Positions 1 to 10,689 of a DNA stretch of 64,000 bases are shown one piece after another. The notes beneath the pieces were generated by a model that ran no database searches, was not told where the DNA came from, and saw nothing but the letters and a program-made list of their open reading frames with translations. The translations under genes were made by a program, and so were the position numbers. Positions within the stretch are counted from its first letter, which is position 1; every line of letters begins with the position of its first letter. This stretch comes from Gonioctena quinquepunctata. Taxonomy: Eukaryota; Arthropoda; Insecta; Coleoptera; Chrysomelidae. The DNA lies in NCBI GenBank assembly GCA_018342105.1, contig JAFIRS010000775.1, forward strand, positions 402,001 through 466,000, in the 5' to 3' direction.

Positions 1-278
1 TCATTATAGTTTTTGTGATGCCTCCGAGACGTTCATTTGGTTCTCGTAGTGTTGTTTCAAATACTCTGTATAAGTAATCGTATGGTACATTTAGAAGCTA
101 TTTTATTTCATTTTATTTTTATCCTTGTACCTGTTAAACACTGAATGTTATTCTTACTATAACTATTAGAGAAAATATGTTTGGGTATTTACCTGTTTGA
201 AACATTGAAAAAATCCTAGTTATTCAGTTTCTCTTGTTTCCCGATGAATGTACTCAAAACAAGTTTTTTTTCTTACAG

Positions 279-826
279 GATGTGACGTTGTTGGGAAAGA
301 ATCAGAATTGAGAACCCACCAAATCAACTGCAAATACACTACCACCCTGTGCCCATTACGGTTTAACAACTGCAGGTGGCGAGGAAAAATTCCGAAAATG
401 TTGGACCATTGCAGAGAGGAGCACCCAGATAACATAATCTTCAAGAACAAGCAGAAACTGATGGTGTCCAACTTCACGGAACCGATGAACAGGAACTACC
501 ACATAATCTTCAGCGTTTTCGACACCATGTTCCGTTGCACCTGGGGTTTAAGCAGAGAGTCGGGTGATATGCGATTAGCCGTGTATCACATTGGAAGCCC
601 CATGATACACGAACAGTATTCCTTCGAATTTTCTATCCTTTCGGGATTCAAAAACACCGAGGTACTCACGATGAAAGGTCCCTGTTTCCAAATGGATAGT
701 GATTATGAAATATTCATGGAAAAGAAGTATTTTTCGACCAACCACAGCTCGATAAAAAGGTTTTGCGACGAGGATGGGGACTTGCAGTACTCTGTTACGG
801 TTTTGGAGAACAACGCTGACAAATAA
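279..826 (+). CDS. SIAH/sina-type E3 ubiquitin ligase, 3' coding exon
   Basis: Seen: an open frame from a polypyrimidine-AG acceptor (AG at 277-278) to a TAA at 824-826. The first codon is split by the intron. The N-terminal part has a SIAH-type zinc finger: a Cys just after the acceptor, H-x3-C in HQINC, CP and C-x-W-x-G in CRWRGK, and H-x5-H in the HCREEH stretch. The rest resembles the TRAF-like Sina substrate-binding domain (hydrophobic beta pattern such as NYHIIFSVFD). Known: SIAH proteins are RING E3 ligases that bind substrates through this C-terminal half and target them to the proteasome. The RING exon should lie before position 1 and is not in the window. The ATG at 248 lies in the intron side of the acceptor and is not the start. 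I read it as an intact terminal exon of a diverged sina-like paralogue rather than canonical sina. No frameshift is seen. Confidence 0.85.
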
Positions 827-1423
827 CGCAACGCTGTTTCTTTGATATTCTTTGTCGTTCAACAATGTATCTATGAAAAATGGAAAACTAGGGGAAAATC
901 GAAAATATAGAAACCTCATTCAAATAGATGAGACAGTCACATGCACTCTTCTTTGAGAGCTTGAGGAACAATGATATAGACATGCTGCATCTTTCATTAA
1001 CAATGATCTAGCTATCAGAAGGATCGGCCAGTTCAGAAAGCATTTCCTAAAAATCTCCACATTCAATGCATCCATATCTTTGAAATAACATTTTTCCTGC
1101 AGTAATTTAATTATAGATTCGCTACCATAGTCATCAGAAGAAGTTAATTCTGATCTAACATTAAATTTTTTTACGTAAGACAACCCAATTTTTCGTGGGA
1201 CAAAATCAATATTATTCAACGGAAATGGAAAAGAAGTTCCCCCTAGTGTTGCCAAGTTATCCAGAAATAGCAGTTCAGAGCGTATTGAAGGCAGTACAAT
1301 CAAAATTTTATAGTATTTTTTTCTCTGCTTGAAAAGATACTGCTCAATTTGTTTTTTCTCTATAAAATAATATTTATTTTTATCTTATATAGTGTTGACT
1401 AGGGACTTTGTGAACTGACTGAG

Positions 1424-1429
1424 AATAAA
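1424..1429 (+). promoter_or_regulatory. possible polyadenylation signal of the SIAH-like gene
   Basis: The first AATAAA hexamer found downstream on the + strand after the stop at 826, about 600 nt away. In AT-rich DNA such a hexamer can occur by chance. Confidence 0.25.
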
Positions 1430-1777
1430 TTGAGCTTTTTGCATTCTTTTAAATAGAACTTAGAACAAATGGTAGAAAAATATTTTGCATGTATGATTCA
1501 ATGAAGATATCATAACTTCTCTTACTTGACTTGCTGGCAATATTTTGGACTGAAAAATTTCATGTAGTACTGTTACTGTTTTCATCACTAAACCAAAATT
1601 TTTCCTTTTAAAATTTCCAATATTCCCATTATATATAGTCTAGGAATTGAAAGAATGCACAATATTTTGGAATTACTTAATTTTTCAAGAAGATATGAGT
1701 AGACATTATCATTCTCTTTGATATTTTGATAAGTTTCTTGCAATTAAATATCAATATTTTTTATAACATTTTCACGA

Positions 1778-1781
<4 letters not shown>

Positions 1782-1813
<32 letters not shown>
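1782..1813. repeat. (TA)n microsatellite
   Basis: About 32 bp of uninterrupted TA dinucleotides; a shorter TA run follows about 20 bp later. Confidence 0.95.
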
Positions 1814-1818
<5 letters not shown>

Positions 1819-2751
1819 CATTTTCAGAAATATATATATATACTGATTTTTTTTCATTATTTTCGTTCAGTAAGTTAAATCATAAAAACTTCAGCACCAT
1901 TTTTCAAAAATGATGAAATATATGTTTTATTTCAAATCATGCCCAATTTTTCTCTATACGTAAACCGAAAAATGTGAACAACTAGTTTTAGATTTAGAAA
2001 TAAATTCGTTCGAATAAATTGTTGTTTTTCTACGACTACCCAGACATATGCCCATTGTATCACTGTAATTGATCAGGAGAGATTGTCAATATCAATCTCT
2101 TCATATCCACACTGTTTTACCATGACCTGATACGAGATGAATTGATTCCCACACTGTAAAGCGTGAAATATAAAATAAAGAAAATAAATAAAAAAATAAA
2201 AAACATTAAAAAACATGACTGCGTTAAAAGTGAACAAAAAAATGGAAACAAGATGACCAGAAAATGTTATCAGTAAATTATGTTTTAAGAGGTTAACTAT
2301 TAACCCTTTCACTGCGAAAATGATTTTTGATATATTACTTCACATGCGCAATATTTTAGGTTGTGCGTATATATGCGTCTAGAGCAGTGTGGGGCCAATT
2401 CATCGGGTATTCAAAGAAAACAAATTATATATATTTTGGATTGACGTTTATATTAATTGGAAAAAACGTACAAAATACCATCAAACTAATAAAAAATGTT
2501 TTTTGTATGTTATGATTCTAAACAAGGAATGAGGCACGATGGTACTTAACATGTGCGACATATATGTCTGATTTCCCATCTGATTTGAGGGGGAATGTCT
2601 TTCAGTTAAACGTAATTCTAGATTGCGATCTAGTATTCGTCTGCCTATCCTGCGAGAGAAAACCGGTGTATTATATTTTGAAATATTTTTTTTGTACACG
2701 CTTCTCAAAACTACATCAGGATAAAAAAAATTCAAAAAGCTACTTTTACTG

Positions 2752-2801
2752 ACTTGTTCGTGAAGTATTGCCATATCCATGGCAACACTTCACGGACAAG
2801 T
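2752..2801. repeat. 50-bp near-perfect hairpin
   Basis: Two 23-nt arms (2752-2774 and 2779-2801) pair with two mismatches around a 4-nt loop. The arm begins ACTTGTTCGTGAAGT. A looser inverted pair, CTTTCGCAGAC against GTCCGCGAAAG, follows at about 2950-3042. Possibly the palindromic core of a short foldback element. Confidence 0.8.
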
Positions 2802-4080
2802 TCGTAAATGTTGCAATTTTGGAATGTTTTTTAGTTCCTGAAGTTGCCATACTTGATTGATTATTGATATTTCTTTATTTTGATGGCAGAAATAAAATGC
2901 TTTTATATGAAACATTCTTTGAAAAACTTGTACAAAAAATTTTGTATGTAGCACGTACGCAAATGGCTTTCGCAGACTCATCTTCATATTACGGACATAA
3001 TAGCACTTTACGATTCGTCCGCGAAAGCTTCATGCGTGCTTGTTAAAGTTTATCCAATGTCAGTTGAATATGTACAGGGTGTTACAAAATTAATTACAAA
3101 TAATTTTGAGGACGCATTCCTTGGGTCAAAATACGACTTTTTTCCCATGAACATGTGTTCTAAAATTCGCCCCCTCCAAGCTACAGACATCGCAAGTTAC
3201 GCGAAAAAAATCGTAAGTTTTGAATTGTGGCTACAATTATGCATCAAATGTTCGGAAAATTCACAGGCTCTTGGTTTTTTGGATGCTCTATTCATTTCTT
3301 GTTTCAAAAATAAGTGAACTGATTCAAAGGGGTGAATGAGGGATGGTCTCTTGCATTTTTTTGAGAAAACTGCTGGCAAATGAAAGGGGATCATTGAAGT
3401 AACAATCGAAAATACTTTGTGGGCTATGACTTTTTACCTTGTTTCCCCCTTTGACGCTTTTGACGTTCAAATTGTAACAGCAATTTAATCTACTTGTAAG
3501 TGTGACGTTTGTGTTTCACGGTTTAGTGAAAACAGTTTGACGTGTTCAAGGATTGCTTCCAGGGGATTTCCCGCGACGCTTGGGTACTTGGAAAGTGCGA
3601 AAGAAATCCGAATTTTTTATCCCGCATCCTGTTTACTGACTAGGCTATATTTAGCCGCGATGGATGAGAAAAGATTAGAAAAAAACAAATGAAGCAGTTT
3701 AGCCTAAATGTGGCTAATATGTAGTCTTTACCCTCCGAACTGACCTAAATCTGTACTGTGTACTACATGTCGCAGCGCGTCGAGGCCTTATATTGAATTC
3801 CTGGCTCTAGTAAGTTCCGCTGCTGGAATATTCGTGAACCTTTCGAATATTCGCGCGGCGTAATGCTGGTTCTCGATTCGTTTCCGCTCAGGACTCGCTG
3901 TGTTTTTTTGGAATCCTGGCCAGTGGCGTTTCATTTTCCAGGGGCGTAGTATGGATTCGTAACAATACATCCGTTTATGTTTAATGCACGGAGAACAAAG
4001 AACAAAGTCAAAATAGATGGAGATCTATGTTCGTGTTCTTCAAATAACATTTTCACCTTTTTTTATTTTTCAGCTTTTAT
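2802..4080. other. no gene seen; possible short non-autonomous element end
   Basis: At about 3074 the motif ACAGGGTGTTACAAAATT resembles the terminal motif of many arthropod MITEs, but I cannot find its partner. No coding similarity is recognised between here and the tandem array. Confidence 0.4.
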
Positions 4081-4082
4081 AA

Positions 4083-4560
4083 CTTGGCAACTACGCATTA
4101 TAAAATTATAATTACTGATTTGGAAAAAGATTTTTATTCATTTTTTATCTAAAATTTCCATAAATCTTTTCTCAGCGACAACTACCGTTCATTTTTTGCA
4201 AAATTCACTTGATTTAATAGATATAATAGCCACTTTGAACCATTCCCATACCAAATTTCCAATTATCCGAAATGACCAACTTGGCAACAACGCATTTTCT
4301 GGAGGCGAAAATTACACCAGAAAAATTGATTGAGCAGAAGAGTTATCTCGATATTCTCCAAGCGAAATTTCTATGAAACTTTACCAAATGATTTCTAGCG
4401 TCCATTACTTGGCAACAACACATTTCCGCAAAGATCAATATCATTTCACGATTTGCCTGATTTATTAGTATAGTAATCACTTCGAATCATCCCCATATCA
4501 GATTTTCAGTAATCCGAAGTAACCAACTTGGCAACAACGCATTTCTGCGAAACAAAAATC
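4083..4560. repeat. degenerate tandem array with core CTTGGCAACAACGCATTT
   Basis: The core recurs at 4083, 4280, 4408 and 4527, spacing 197, 128 and 119 bp. The flanks are also related: a segment like AATTATCCGAAATGACCAA precedes the second copy and AGTAATCCGAAGTAACCAA the fourth. This fits a decayed unit of about 120 bp. It is not coding in any frame. Confidence 0.7.
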
Positions 4561-4571
4561 GACGTGTGCTT

Positions 4572-4819
4572 TAGACCACACGATTGAAGTAAAACATCTT
4601 ATTGTATGTATATATATATTATATATATATGTTTATATATGTATAATATATACATGTATATACATATACATATATTAATTTTCTAATAACCTATAATTTC
4701 ATCATTTTCGTTTGGTAAACTCAGTAAATTATCATTAAAGTAATGAATGATTATAAAAATAAAATAAAAATTGATTTACCTAACTCCAATAGACCACACG
4801 ACTGAAGTAAAACTTCTTT
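4572..4819. repeat. 30-bp direct repeat flanking an AT-rich spacer
   Basis: The sequence beginning TAGACCACACGA occurs at 4572-4601 and again at 4790-4819, about 218 bp apart, with few mismatches. TA/TG-rich microsatellite-like DNA separates them. Confidence 0.6.
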
Positions 4820-4919
4820 AGCTCCATCTGTATGTATGTATATATGTTTTGTGTGAGATAAGTGGACTGGAATCTTTATGCGGTTGAGAGGAAAAATATG
4901 AGAATAGTGAGAGGTTGAA

Positions 4920-5248
4920 ATGACCATAAACCGAGACCTCAAGATCTTACCTATAGGTCCTCCGAAGTGCGGACTATGACAATGGTCTCCTCAGTAGCCT
5001 CCTCCTAGGGATCTCTAGTGGTGTATGCTACTGCTGGAGTCACTTTCCCAACGCAATATCACCTTTTCTTCATTGGGTAATGTTCCGATCACGTTGGAGT
5101 AGATTTCAAATAAGAGCGAGCAAATAGCATTGTGAATGCCGAGAGTATATTTTCAACTGTTTTAAAAACTGTCACTCGCTGTTCTGCTGGTGAGAAATAC
5201 GAGGCGAGGATCTTGAGGTTTTTGTGATTGATATAGCAGGTAAATTAA
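4920..5248. other. non-coding flank beyond the BEL/Pao 3' end
   Basis: More GC-rich than the surroundings. An 11-bp inverted pair (ACCTCAAGATC near 4935, GATCTTGAGGT near 5211) brackets about 290 bp. It could be more LTR sequence or a separate small insertion; I cannot decide. Confidence 0.35.
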
Positions 5249-6762
5249 TGTACACGGGGACAAAATAAACTAATAATTGCCAATGAATACCCACTAAAAT
5301 TAGATTTCTTTGATAAGAAAATATGAAAGGAGAAAACTATGTTTGAACTCAATGATAAACAAGTCTCATCAAGTGGGAGTGGAAAGAGTTTTGATACTGG
5401 TCTCTTCAACACCCCGTTCTGTGTTTTGATGGTAACTACTCGGACCTTTCCGTCAGCTCCTGGAAAAACATCTACCACACGTCCCATTGGCCAGTGCAAG
5501 GGGGGTGCGTTTTCTGTTTTGATGAGAACTAGAGTATCCTTTTGAATAGGACTCGAATCAGCAGTCCATTTACTCCGCTGGTGGAGAGTGTGAAGATATT
5601 CTTTTGACCAACGGCACCAAAAACTTTGAAATATGCGTTGAACCAATCCCCACCTTGTGAGACGGTTCGAGGGTATGCCGATCAAATCAGGGCCAGGTGG
5701 GGCGATTAGTGGTTCCATTGTTAGAAAGTGGCCCGGCGTCAGTACAGATAAATCATTGGGGTCACTGCTTACCGGGGTAAGTGGGCGAGGACGTAACTGT
5801 CTCGATTTGGATAAATATTGTTTGCAACTCTTCCTATGTGAGCACTTGCTCTCCAAAAACTCGTGAAAAATGAAATTTTACTGATTTCACCCCATTCTCC
5901 CAGAGTCCACCAAAGTTGGGACTTGAGGGGAGATTGAAATGTCAAGAGATGCTCTTATTTGACACTGCAACCTGCATGAAGGAGCTGATTTGTTTGTGAG
6001 CACTCACAAAATTGGTACCACAGTCGCATATATATGTTGACAGCGACCTCTACAAGCCATAAAGCGCCGTAAGGCTGCCAAAAATGCATCTGCGGTTAGG
6101 TCTGAGGCAACTTCTGAATGTAGAGCCTCAGTGACAAAGCATACAAATAAACAGAGGTAGGCTTTCAGGGTTTTAGTGCTACGAAAAGGGCCGGCATAAT
6201 CATAAAGGGTTTTGCTTGGGTGAGGCGCACCAAAGATAAATTACCCATTGGCGGCAGAGGTGAAATGGGGTTGGTTTTCCAACAACGTAGGCACTTTGAC
6301 AGTACACAACGAATTGATCGTTTGGCACATAAAATACAGAATTGTTGAGAAATAAGGTGGTGTACAGTCTGAACACCAGCATGGAGATATTTTAAGATGA
6401 TAATACTTAATAATTAAGGTAGTGAGACGAGAGCGGCAGGGCAGAAGGACAGGAATTTTTTTGTCATAATTGAGTTGTGCGAGTTGAAGTCGTCCTCCCA
6501 CTCTTACGAGACCCTGATCGTCAATAAATGGAGATAATTTCCTGAGATATTTGGGTGGTTCTCTTTTATGTCTCAGCAGAGAGAGTTCGTTGGAAATAAA
6601 CAAGCTTTGAGTGTATTTTACAGAGACAAGTAAAGATTGATGAAAGTCGCTAGAGGTGAGATTTCCTTGGTTTTCAGAATGAGGATGTCGTGAATTATTG
6701 ATGAAACGTAATATATATTCCAAAATACGATTGGATTTATTAAGTGATGAATGTCTGTTCAA
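5245..6762 (-). pseudogene. BEL/Pao integrase with DUF5641-like C-terminus
   Basis: On the - strand from 6762: an H2C2-type zinc-binding region (RVGGRLQLAQLNYDKK), then the integrase core at about 6240-5870, then a long C-terminal frame (5856-5245) with WTADSSPIQKDTLVLIKT and RPVSKLFPLPLDE, typical of the DUF5641 region that ends BEL/Pao polyproteins. In the core, the three catalytic acids can still be placed: DYAGPF, a CDCGTNF site where the usual SDNGTNF has changed, and GGLWENGVKSVKFH. Stops and frame changes separate the pieces. Integrase would insert the cDNA into the host genome; this copy cannot make a whole enzyme. Confidence 0.85.
5249..5361 (-). repeat. 113-bp LTR-like direct repeat, copy 1
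   Basis: On the - strand it begins TGTTTATCATTGAG and ends GTGTACA, a TGT...ACA structure. It starts immediately after the integrase C-terminus, where BEL/Pao 3' LTRs lie. The pol frame stays open through it and stops just past its end. The + strand copy at 13637-13749 has the same length and boundaries. It is short for a BEL/Pao LTR. Confidence 0.65.
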
Positions 6763-8441
6763 AATATCTCCAAGGAAATGGAAAGAAACAGTGTGAGTCA
6801 GTGTTAATATTTTCCTTTCCTGTAATGCTTCAGAAGAGGGGAGGAATTCAATGTTTTTCCAGCCTCGTTTTGAATCTTTCAGGAACGACTGTCATGTCCA
6901 CCATAATGAATTATTCAGCAACTTGGAGGGGAGCAGACCCCTAGAACCAATATTAGCAGGATTATCCGCGGAAGAAACATGGAACCAAGAACTAGCACAA
7001 ACTTTGTTCTGGATGAATGAAACTCTGTTGCTAACGAATGTCTTCCACCAATAAGCATCAGACTGAATCCATGACAGAGTGACGGTTGAATCGGACCAAC
7101 AAAAGATATTGGAGAGAGGTATCTTCTCCGCAAAGTTCTTCTGGACGAATGAGACTAGCTTAGCAGCCGAAACTGCGGCGGAAAGTTCAAGTTTTGGTAT
7201 TGTGACATTTTTTTTAGAGGGGCGACTTTGGTCTTAGAACACACAAGATACGAATAAATTTCGCCTGATGATGTAATACAGATAAGGTAGACGACTGCGC
7301 AGTATCCCTTTTCAGGAGCATCTGCGAAACAACGTAACTCGCAAGTTACTGAATCATCTGAAGTCAAACGGCGTGGAAGTTCAAAATTAGTTAAAAATCT
7401 TAAGTCATGAACATACTTCTCCCAAAGACGTAGGATCTCTTGGGGTGGGGTTTGGTCCCAATCCAATTTTAATTCCCAAATTCTTCGGATGAGATGTTTC
7501 ATTAAAAATGTAACTGGTGACAAAAAACCCAGAGGATCGAATATGCGGGCAAGATTAGAAAGGATATTTCGCTTAGTGCAAGTTGAATGTGAAGGCTCGA
7601 TAGAAAATTTAAAACTGTCTTGCAAAGGAGTCCATTGCAAACCAAGAATTTTTGAAGGACTTGTGCATTCGTTGTCAAAGTCCCTGGAATCGAAGGACAG
7701 ATGTGACTCCGGAAGATGAGATAGTAAAGCGGGGTGATTGCTGGACCATTTTCGCAATTCGAAATGGCCCTTTTTCATAAGTTGAGATTGGAGACATAGA
7801 GCATTATCGAGAGAAGAAGCGCCTGTGCAGATGTCATCGATGTAGGTGTCCTCCCTGAGAACACGGGCTGCTTGAGGGTACGGGGCACCCTCATCATCAG
7901 CTACTTGCAAAAGAGTTCGATTTGAGAGAAAAGAGCTAGGACCTAGTCCATAAGTGATAGTGTTGAGACGATAGTCTTGGATGGGGGAATCTGGGTTAAA
8001 ACGCCAAAGGATTCGTTGGTAGTCACAATGATCAGAGGTCACCAGGATTTGACGAAACATCATTTTGATGCCGGTGGTGAAGACAATGAAGTGGAGTCGA
8101 AAATTTAGTAATATTGTGACAATATCCCTCTGGAGCTTAGGGCCTATGTATAAATGATCATTCAATGAGCTTTGATTGGGTAATTTTGCCGAACCGTTGA
8201 AAACAACCCTAAGTTTGGTTGAGGTACTACTGGGTTTGAGAACACAGTGGTGGGGAATGTAGTAAGATAGGGGTGAAAATTCAGAGACCTTTTCTATGTG
8301 ACCGAGATCTAAGTACTCCCGCAAGAAGTCTGAGTATTGGGAATACAAAGTGGGTTGTTTCAAAAGTTGTCTTTCGAGAGAAAGAAATCTCCGAAGAGCT
8401 AGAGAACGACTGTCAGGAAAAGAAGGATATGAATCTACCAC
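6763..8441 (-). pseudogene. BEL/Pao reverse transcriptase and RNase H
   Basis: A 428-codon open frame at 8441-7155 on the - strand carries the RT fingers and palm: HHCVLKP, LRVVFNGSAK, then the catalytic box YIDD (usually YVDD). It runs into the RNase H-like region with CFADAPEKGYCAVVYL and CSKTKVAPLKK. The RNase H part goes on in other frames down to about 6770 (PKLELSAAV, then FCWSDSTVTLSWI). The long RT frame makes this the best-preserved part of the element, but the downstream frameshifts disable the polyprotein. Confidence 0.9.
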
Positions 8442-9023
8442 TAGGGTTCCTAGTCACAGTATCAGAATGTAATTTTTCACATATTTCCTCTTCAGGAAAC
8501 ATAATGCGAGTATCTGGAACCTGCTCGACTTCGAAAAACCGTTCCATTGTATTCTCCAAGGAGGATTCCTCGGCAACGCAAAACAGAGAAGTGATAGTTG
8601 GCCTGGAAGGATTGTTGATTCTACCAGTTAATATGTACCCGAAAACAGTATTCAGAGCATCTGGTTCGCCATATTCTCCTGAAATTCGATCATCAAGCAA
8701 TATTCGTGAAAAAACATCAGCTCCCAATAAAAGGTCGATAGTGCCAGGGATGTGGAAGTCAGGATCTGCTAAATCAAGATTTGGAATATGAGACCATCTA
8801 CCGGGTAAAATAGAAGTGGTTGGTGAATGTTCACAGATACGGCGTCGGCATCGGCGAGGAGAGTAGGTCTTTGTTTGTTGCGAGGAAGAATGGAGAGAGT
8901 TACACCTCCATGTTTGACTATTGTTGGCATAGATGTAAACGCCTTGCGCATTTTTGGGTAATGAAGGAGCTCATGCTGCCAGAATCTATGAGACATCTGA
9001 GTTTACATAAGTTCCAAATTCAT
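8413..9023 (-). pseudogene. BEL/Pao aspartic protease region
   Basis: Between the zinc knuckles and RT on the - strand. GADVFSRILL is the second conserved block of BEL/Pao retropepsin-like proteases, followed by TVFGYILTGRI, as expected ahead of RT. The earlier part (8996-8769) is in another frame, so the region is broken. In the family this protease cuts Gag-Pol into its parts. Confidence 0.7.
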
Positions 9024-9599
9024 CTAGTACTTGTACCTGGGCGGTTGATGAGAGAACACTAGAAGAAGATGAGAGAAATGCGGTTTGGACTGATGGAATC
9101 GATGAAAGGACATTTTGCTCTGTATTGCTCGCAGAGGGAACTGAAGCATTTTCAGCAGAGTTGCCAATAGAGGATGAAAATCAATCACTGGGTCGTTCAA
9201 AATGTAATGAAGTATGATGTGGCTGATTGCATTTGTGACATTTAATTGTGCTTTTGCATTTTCAAAAGAATGTGAACTGTTCAAGCAATTAATGCAAAGA
9301 TTGTGTCGCTTGACCATCTGATAGCGCTCATTTGTAGATTTTTTCAAAAACTCTGGGCATTTGTACAAAAAGTGTTCAGAGTTGCAGAATGAGCATTTGA
9401 CATTATTTGCTTGAACCACTAGTGAAGTTGAAGGACGAGAGACTAAAGGAGTTTTAGTGAATTCAATTTCATTCGGCTTCATTTTACGTGAACCATGATT
9501 ATTTGCCTGAGCAATGCAATGTTTGTGTAAGAATTCTGTCAATGACTGGTATTGCAGTTGAATTGTGGGGAAGTTCGAAACGAGTAGCAAGTGAAACAT
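9024..9599 (-). pseudogene. BEL/Pao Gag zinc-knuckle region
   Basis: A 191-codon - strand frame with CSFCNSEHFLYKC, a CCHC-like zinc knuckle, and a second, degraded one starting CINCLNSSH, where the later Cys/His positions are lost. In BEL/Pao these knuckles follow the DUF1759 capsid region and bind element RNA. Confidence 0.75.
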
Positions 9600-10360
9600 C
9601 TAATCTTTTGAGTATCTTCTTCAATAAAATCCCACTGATCTACTGGCAACTTTAAAATGTTCAATGCCTCCAAATTGTCATGAAAAATATCCAACATTTG
9701 ACGCAATGTTGAAGAATCCTCCAAGTTCAATTTTGGAACACTTTCAATGGCAGACCAGTGAACTGCTGCTCTTAATCCAATATTTTTGAATCTCTTAACG
9801 AGAGTATCGTAAGCAATTTTATAATTGACACTAGTCATCGGCAAATGTTGAACCAAACCCAATGCTGTTCCCTTAAGGGATGATAGAAGATAATTAAATT
9901 TCTCGATATCGCTTGGACGAGGATTGGTGTGAATGATGGCGTCAAACATATCGATGTATGATGGGAATTTCGAAATATCTCCCGTGAATTGGGGTAATTC
10001 AATTTTTGGTGGCTTATATTATTAGAAGGGAGTGATTGTGCATTAGAAGAAAAGTTTTGACTTTGAGTAATTGGATTCTGATTAGACCCAATAATTTTGC
10101 AATGTAAAGATTTTATCAAAAAATATGCATTCTCAAAGGTTTTCCTAATCGCATCCTGATCATCAAATCCATCGTCCGAATCTTCAGGGAGTTCCTTAAT
10201 TATTGAATTGTGTAACTTGTTGAATTCAGTTCGAATCTCATCAATTTGTTCAAATCTGAGTTGAAAAACTTCCCTATAATTCACATTATTATCAGCAAGT
10301 CTTGCTGTTTCAAATGACTCATCTGAACGTTTAATTTCAGTTTTTCTGAGTGAAGTGAAT
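9539..10360 (-). pseudogene. BEL/Pao Gag (DUF1759-type) region
   Basis: The 9949-9539 frame has KFNYLLSSLKGTALGLVQHL and DTLVKRFKNIG, the hallmark of BEL/Pao Gag (DUF1759). A second frame at 10284-9835 gives the N-terminal charged, coiled-coil-like segment (VFQLRFEQIDEIRTEFNKL). This frame runs upstream to a stop near 10360, and no convincing initiator remains. One frameshift joins the two parts. Confidence 0.8.
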
Positions 10361-10689
10361 TTTTTGAGATTATTTCAGATGTTTCTGAATAATATGAAAA
10401 ATATAGAATGATGCAATACTTTTTGAATGACTCTGTATAGGTTAATCAAACCCAAACTAAATTCAGAATAATTTATTTGTCTGTGAATGTAGAAACGCTG
10501 TCGAGCCACTCTGTACAATGGAATCACCGATCACCTGCGATATCGAATGAGGTGAATAAACGCAAAAGGTACCTTCCTACAAAAAAAGGGTAGTAATAAT
10601 TTAGCAATGTCAGTGTTTTGCACTGAACTACGAAATTTGAATTTCAAGGTTAACCTCAACCCAAATACCCTAATACCCTAATAGTAATA
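10361..10689. other. junction between BEL/Pao gag and the Jockey-like LINE
   Basis: No coding is recognised. It may be the old BEL/Pao leader. The end next to the LINE has a short CCCTAAT-like direct repeat near 10665-10680. Confidence 0.4.

Larger units (their letters stand above)
830..2750. other. gene-poor AT-rich stretch after the SIAH-like exon
   Basis: Probably 3' UTR followed by intergenic DNA. Apart from a (TA)n tract I see no coding remnant, RNA gene or clear terminal repeat. The short open frames here have no recognisable domain. Confidence 0.6.
5249..10360 (-). mobile_element. BEL/Pao LTR retrotransposon, decayed
   Basis: Read on the - strand, the order is gag (DUF1759 type), zinc knuckles, protease, reverse transcriptase, RNase H, integrase and DUF5641-like C-terminus, then a 113-bp LTR-like repeat. 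That order and the gag type are diagnostic of BEL/Pao. All domains are present but are spread over many frames with stops, so the copy is dead. The 5' end is damaged: upstream of gag (above 10360) coding is lost and a Jockey-like LINE begins near 10690. The second 113-bp repeat lies beyond that LINE at 13637-13749. Confidence 0.88.

Noticed and set aside
248..278. ATG at 248 as the start of the SIAH-like protein
   Set aside because: It lies before a polypyrimidine-AG acceptor; the SIAH-type similarity starts right after the AG.
4934..5222. A 290-bp element bounded by ACCTCAAGATC inverted ends
   Set aside because: The inverted match is only 11 bp, no target duplication was seen, and the stretch may simply be more BEL/Pao terminal sequence.
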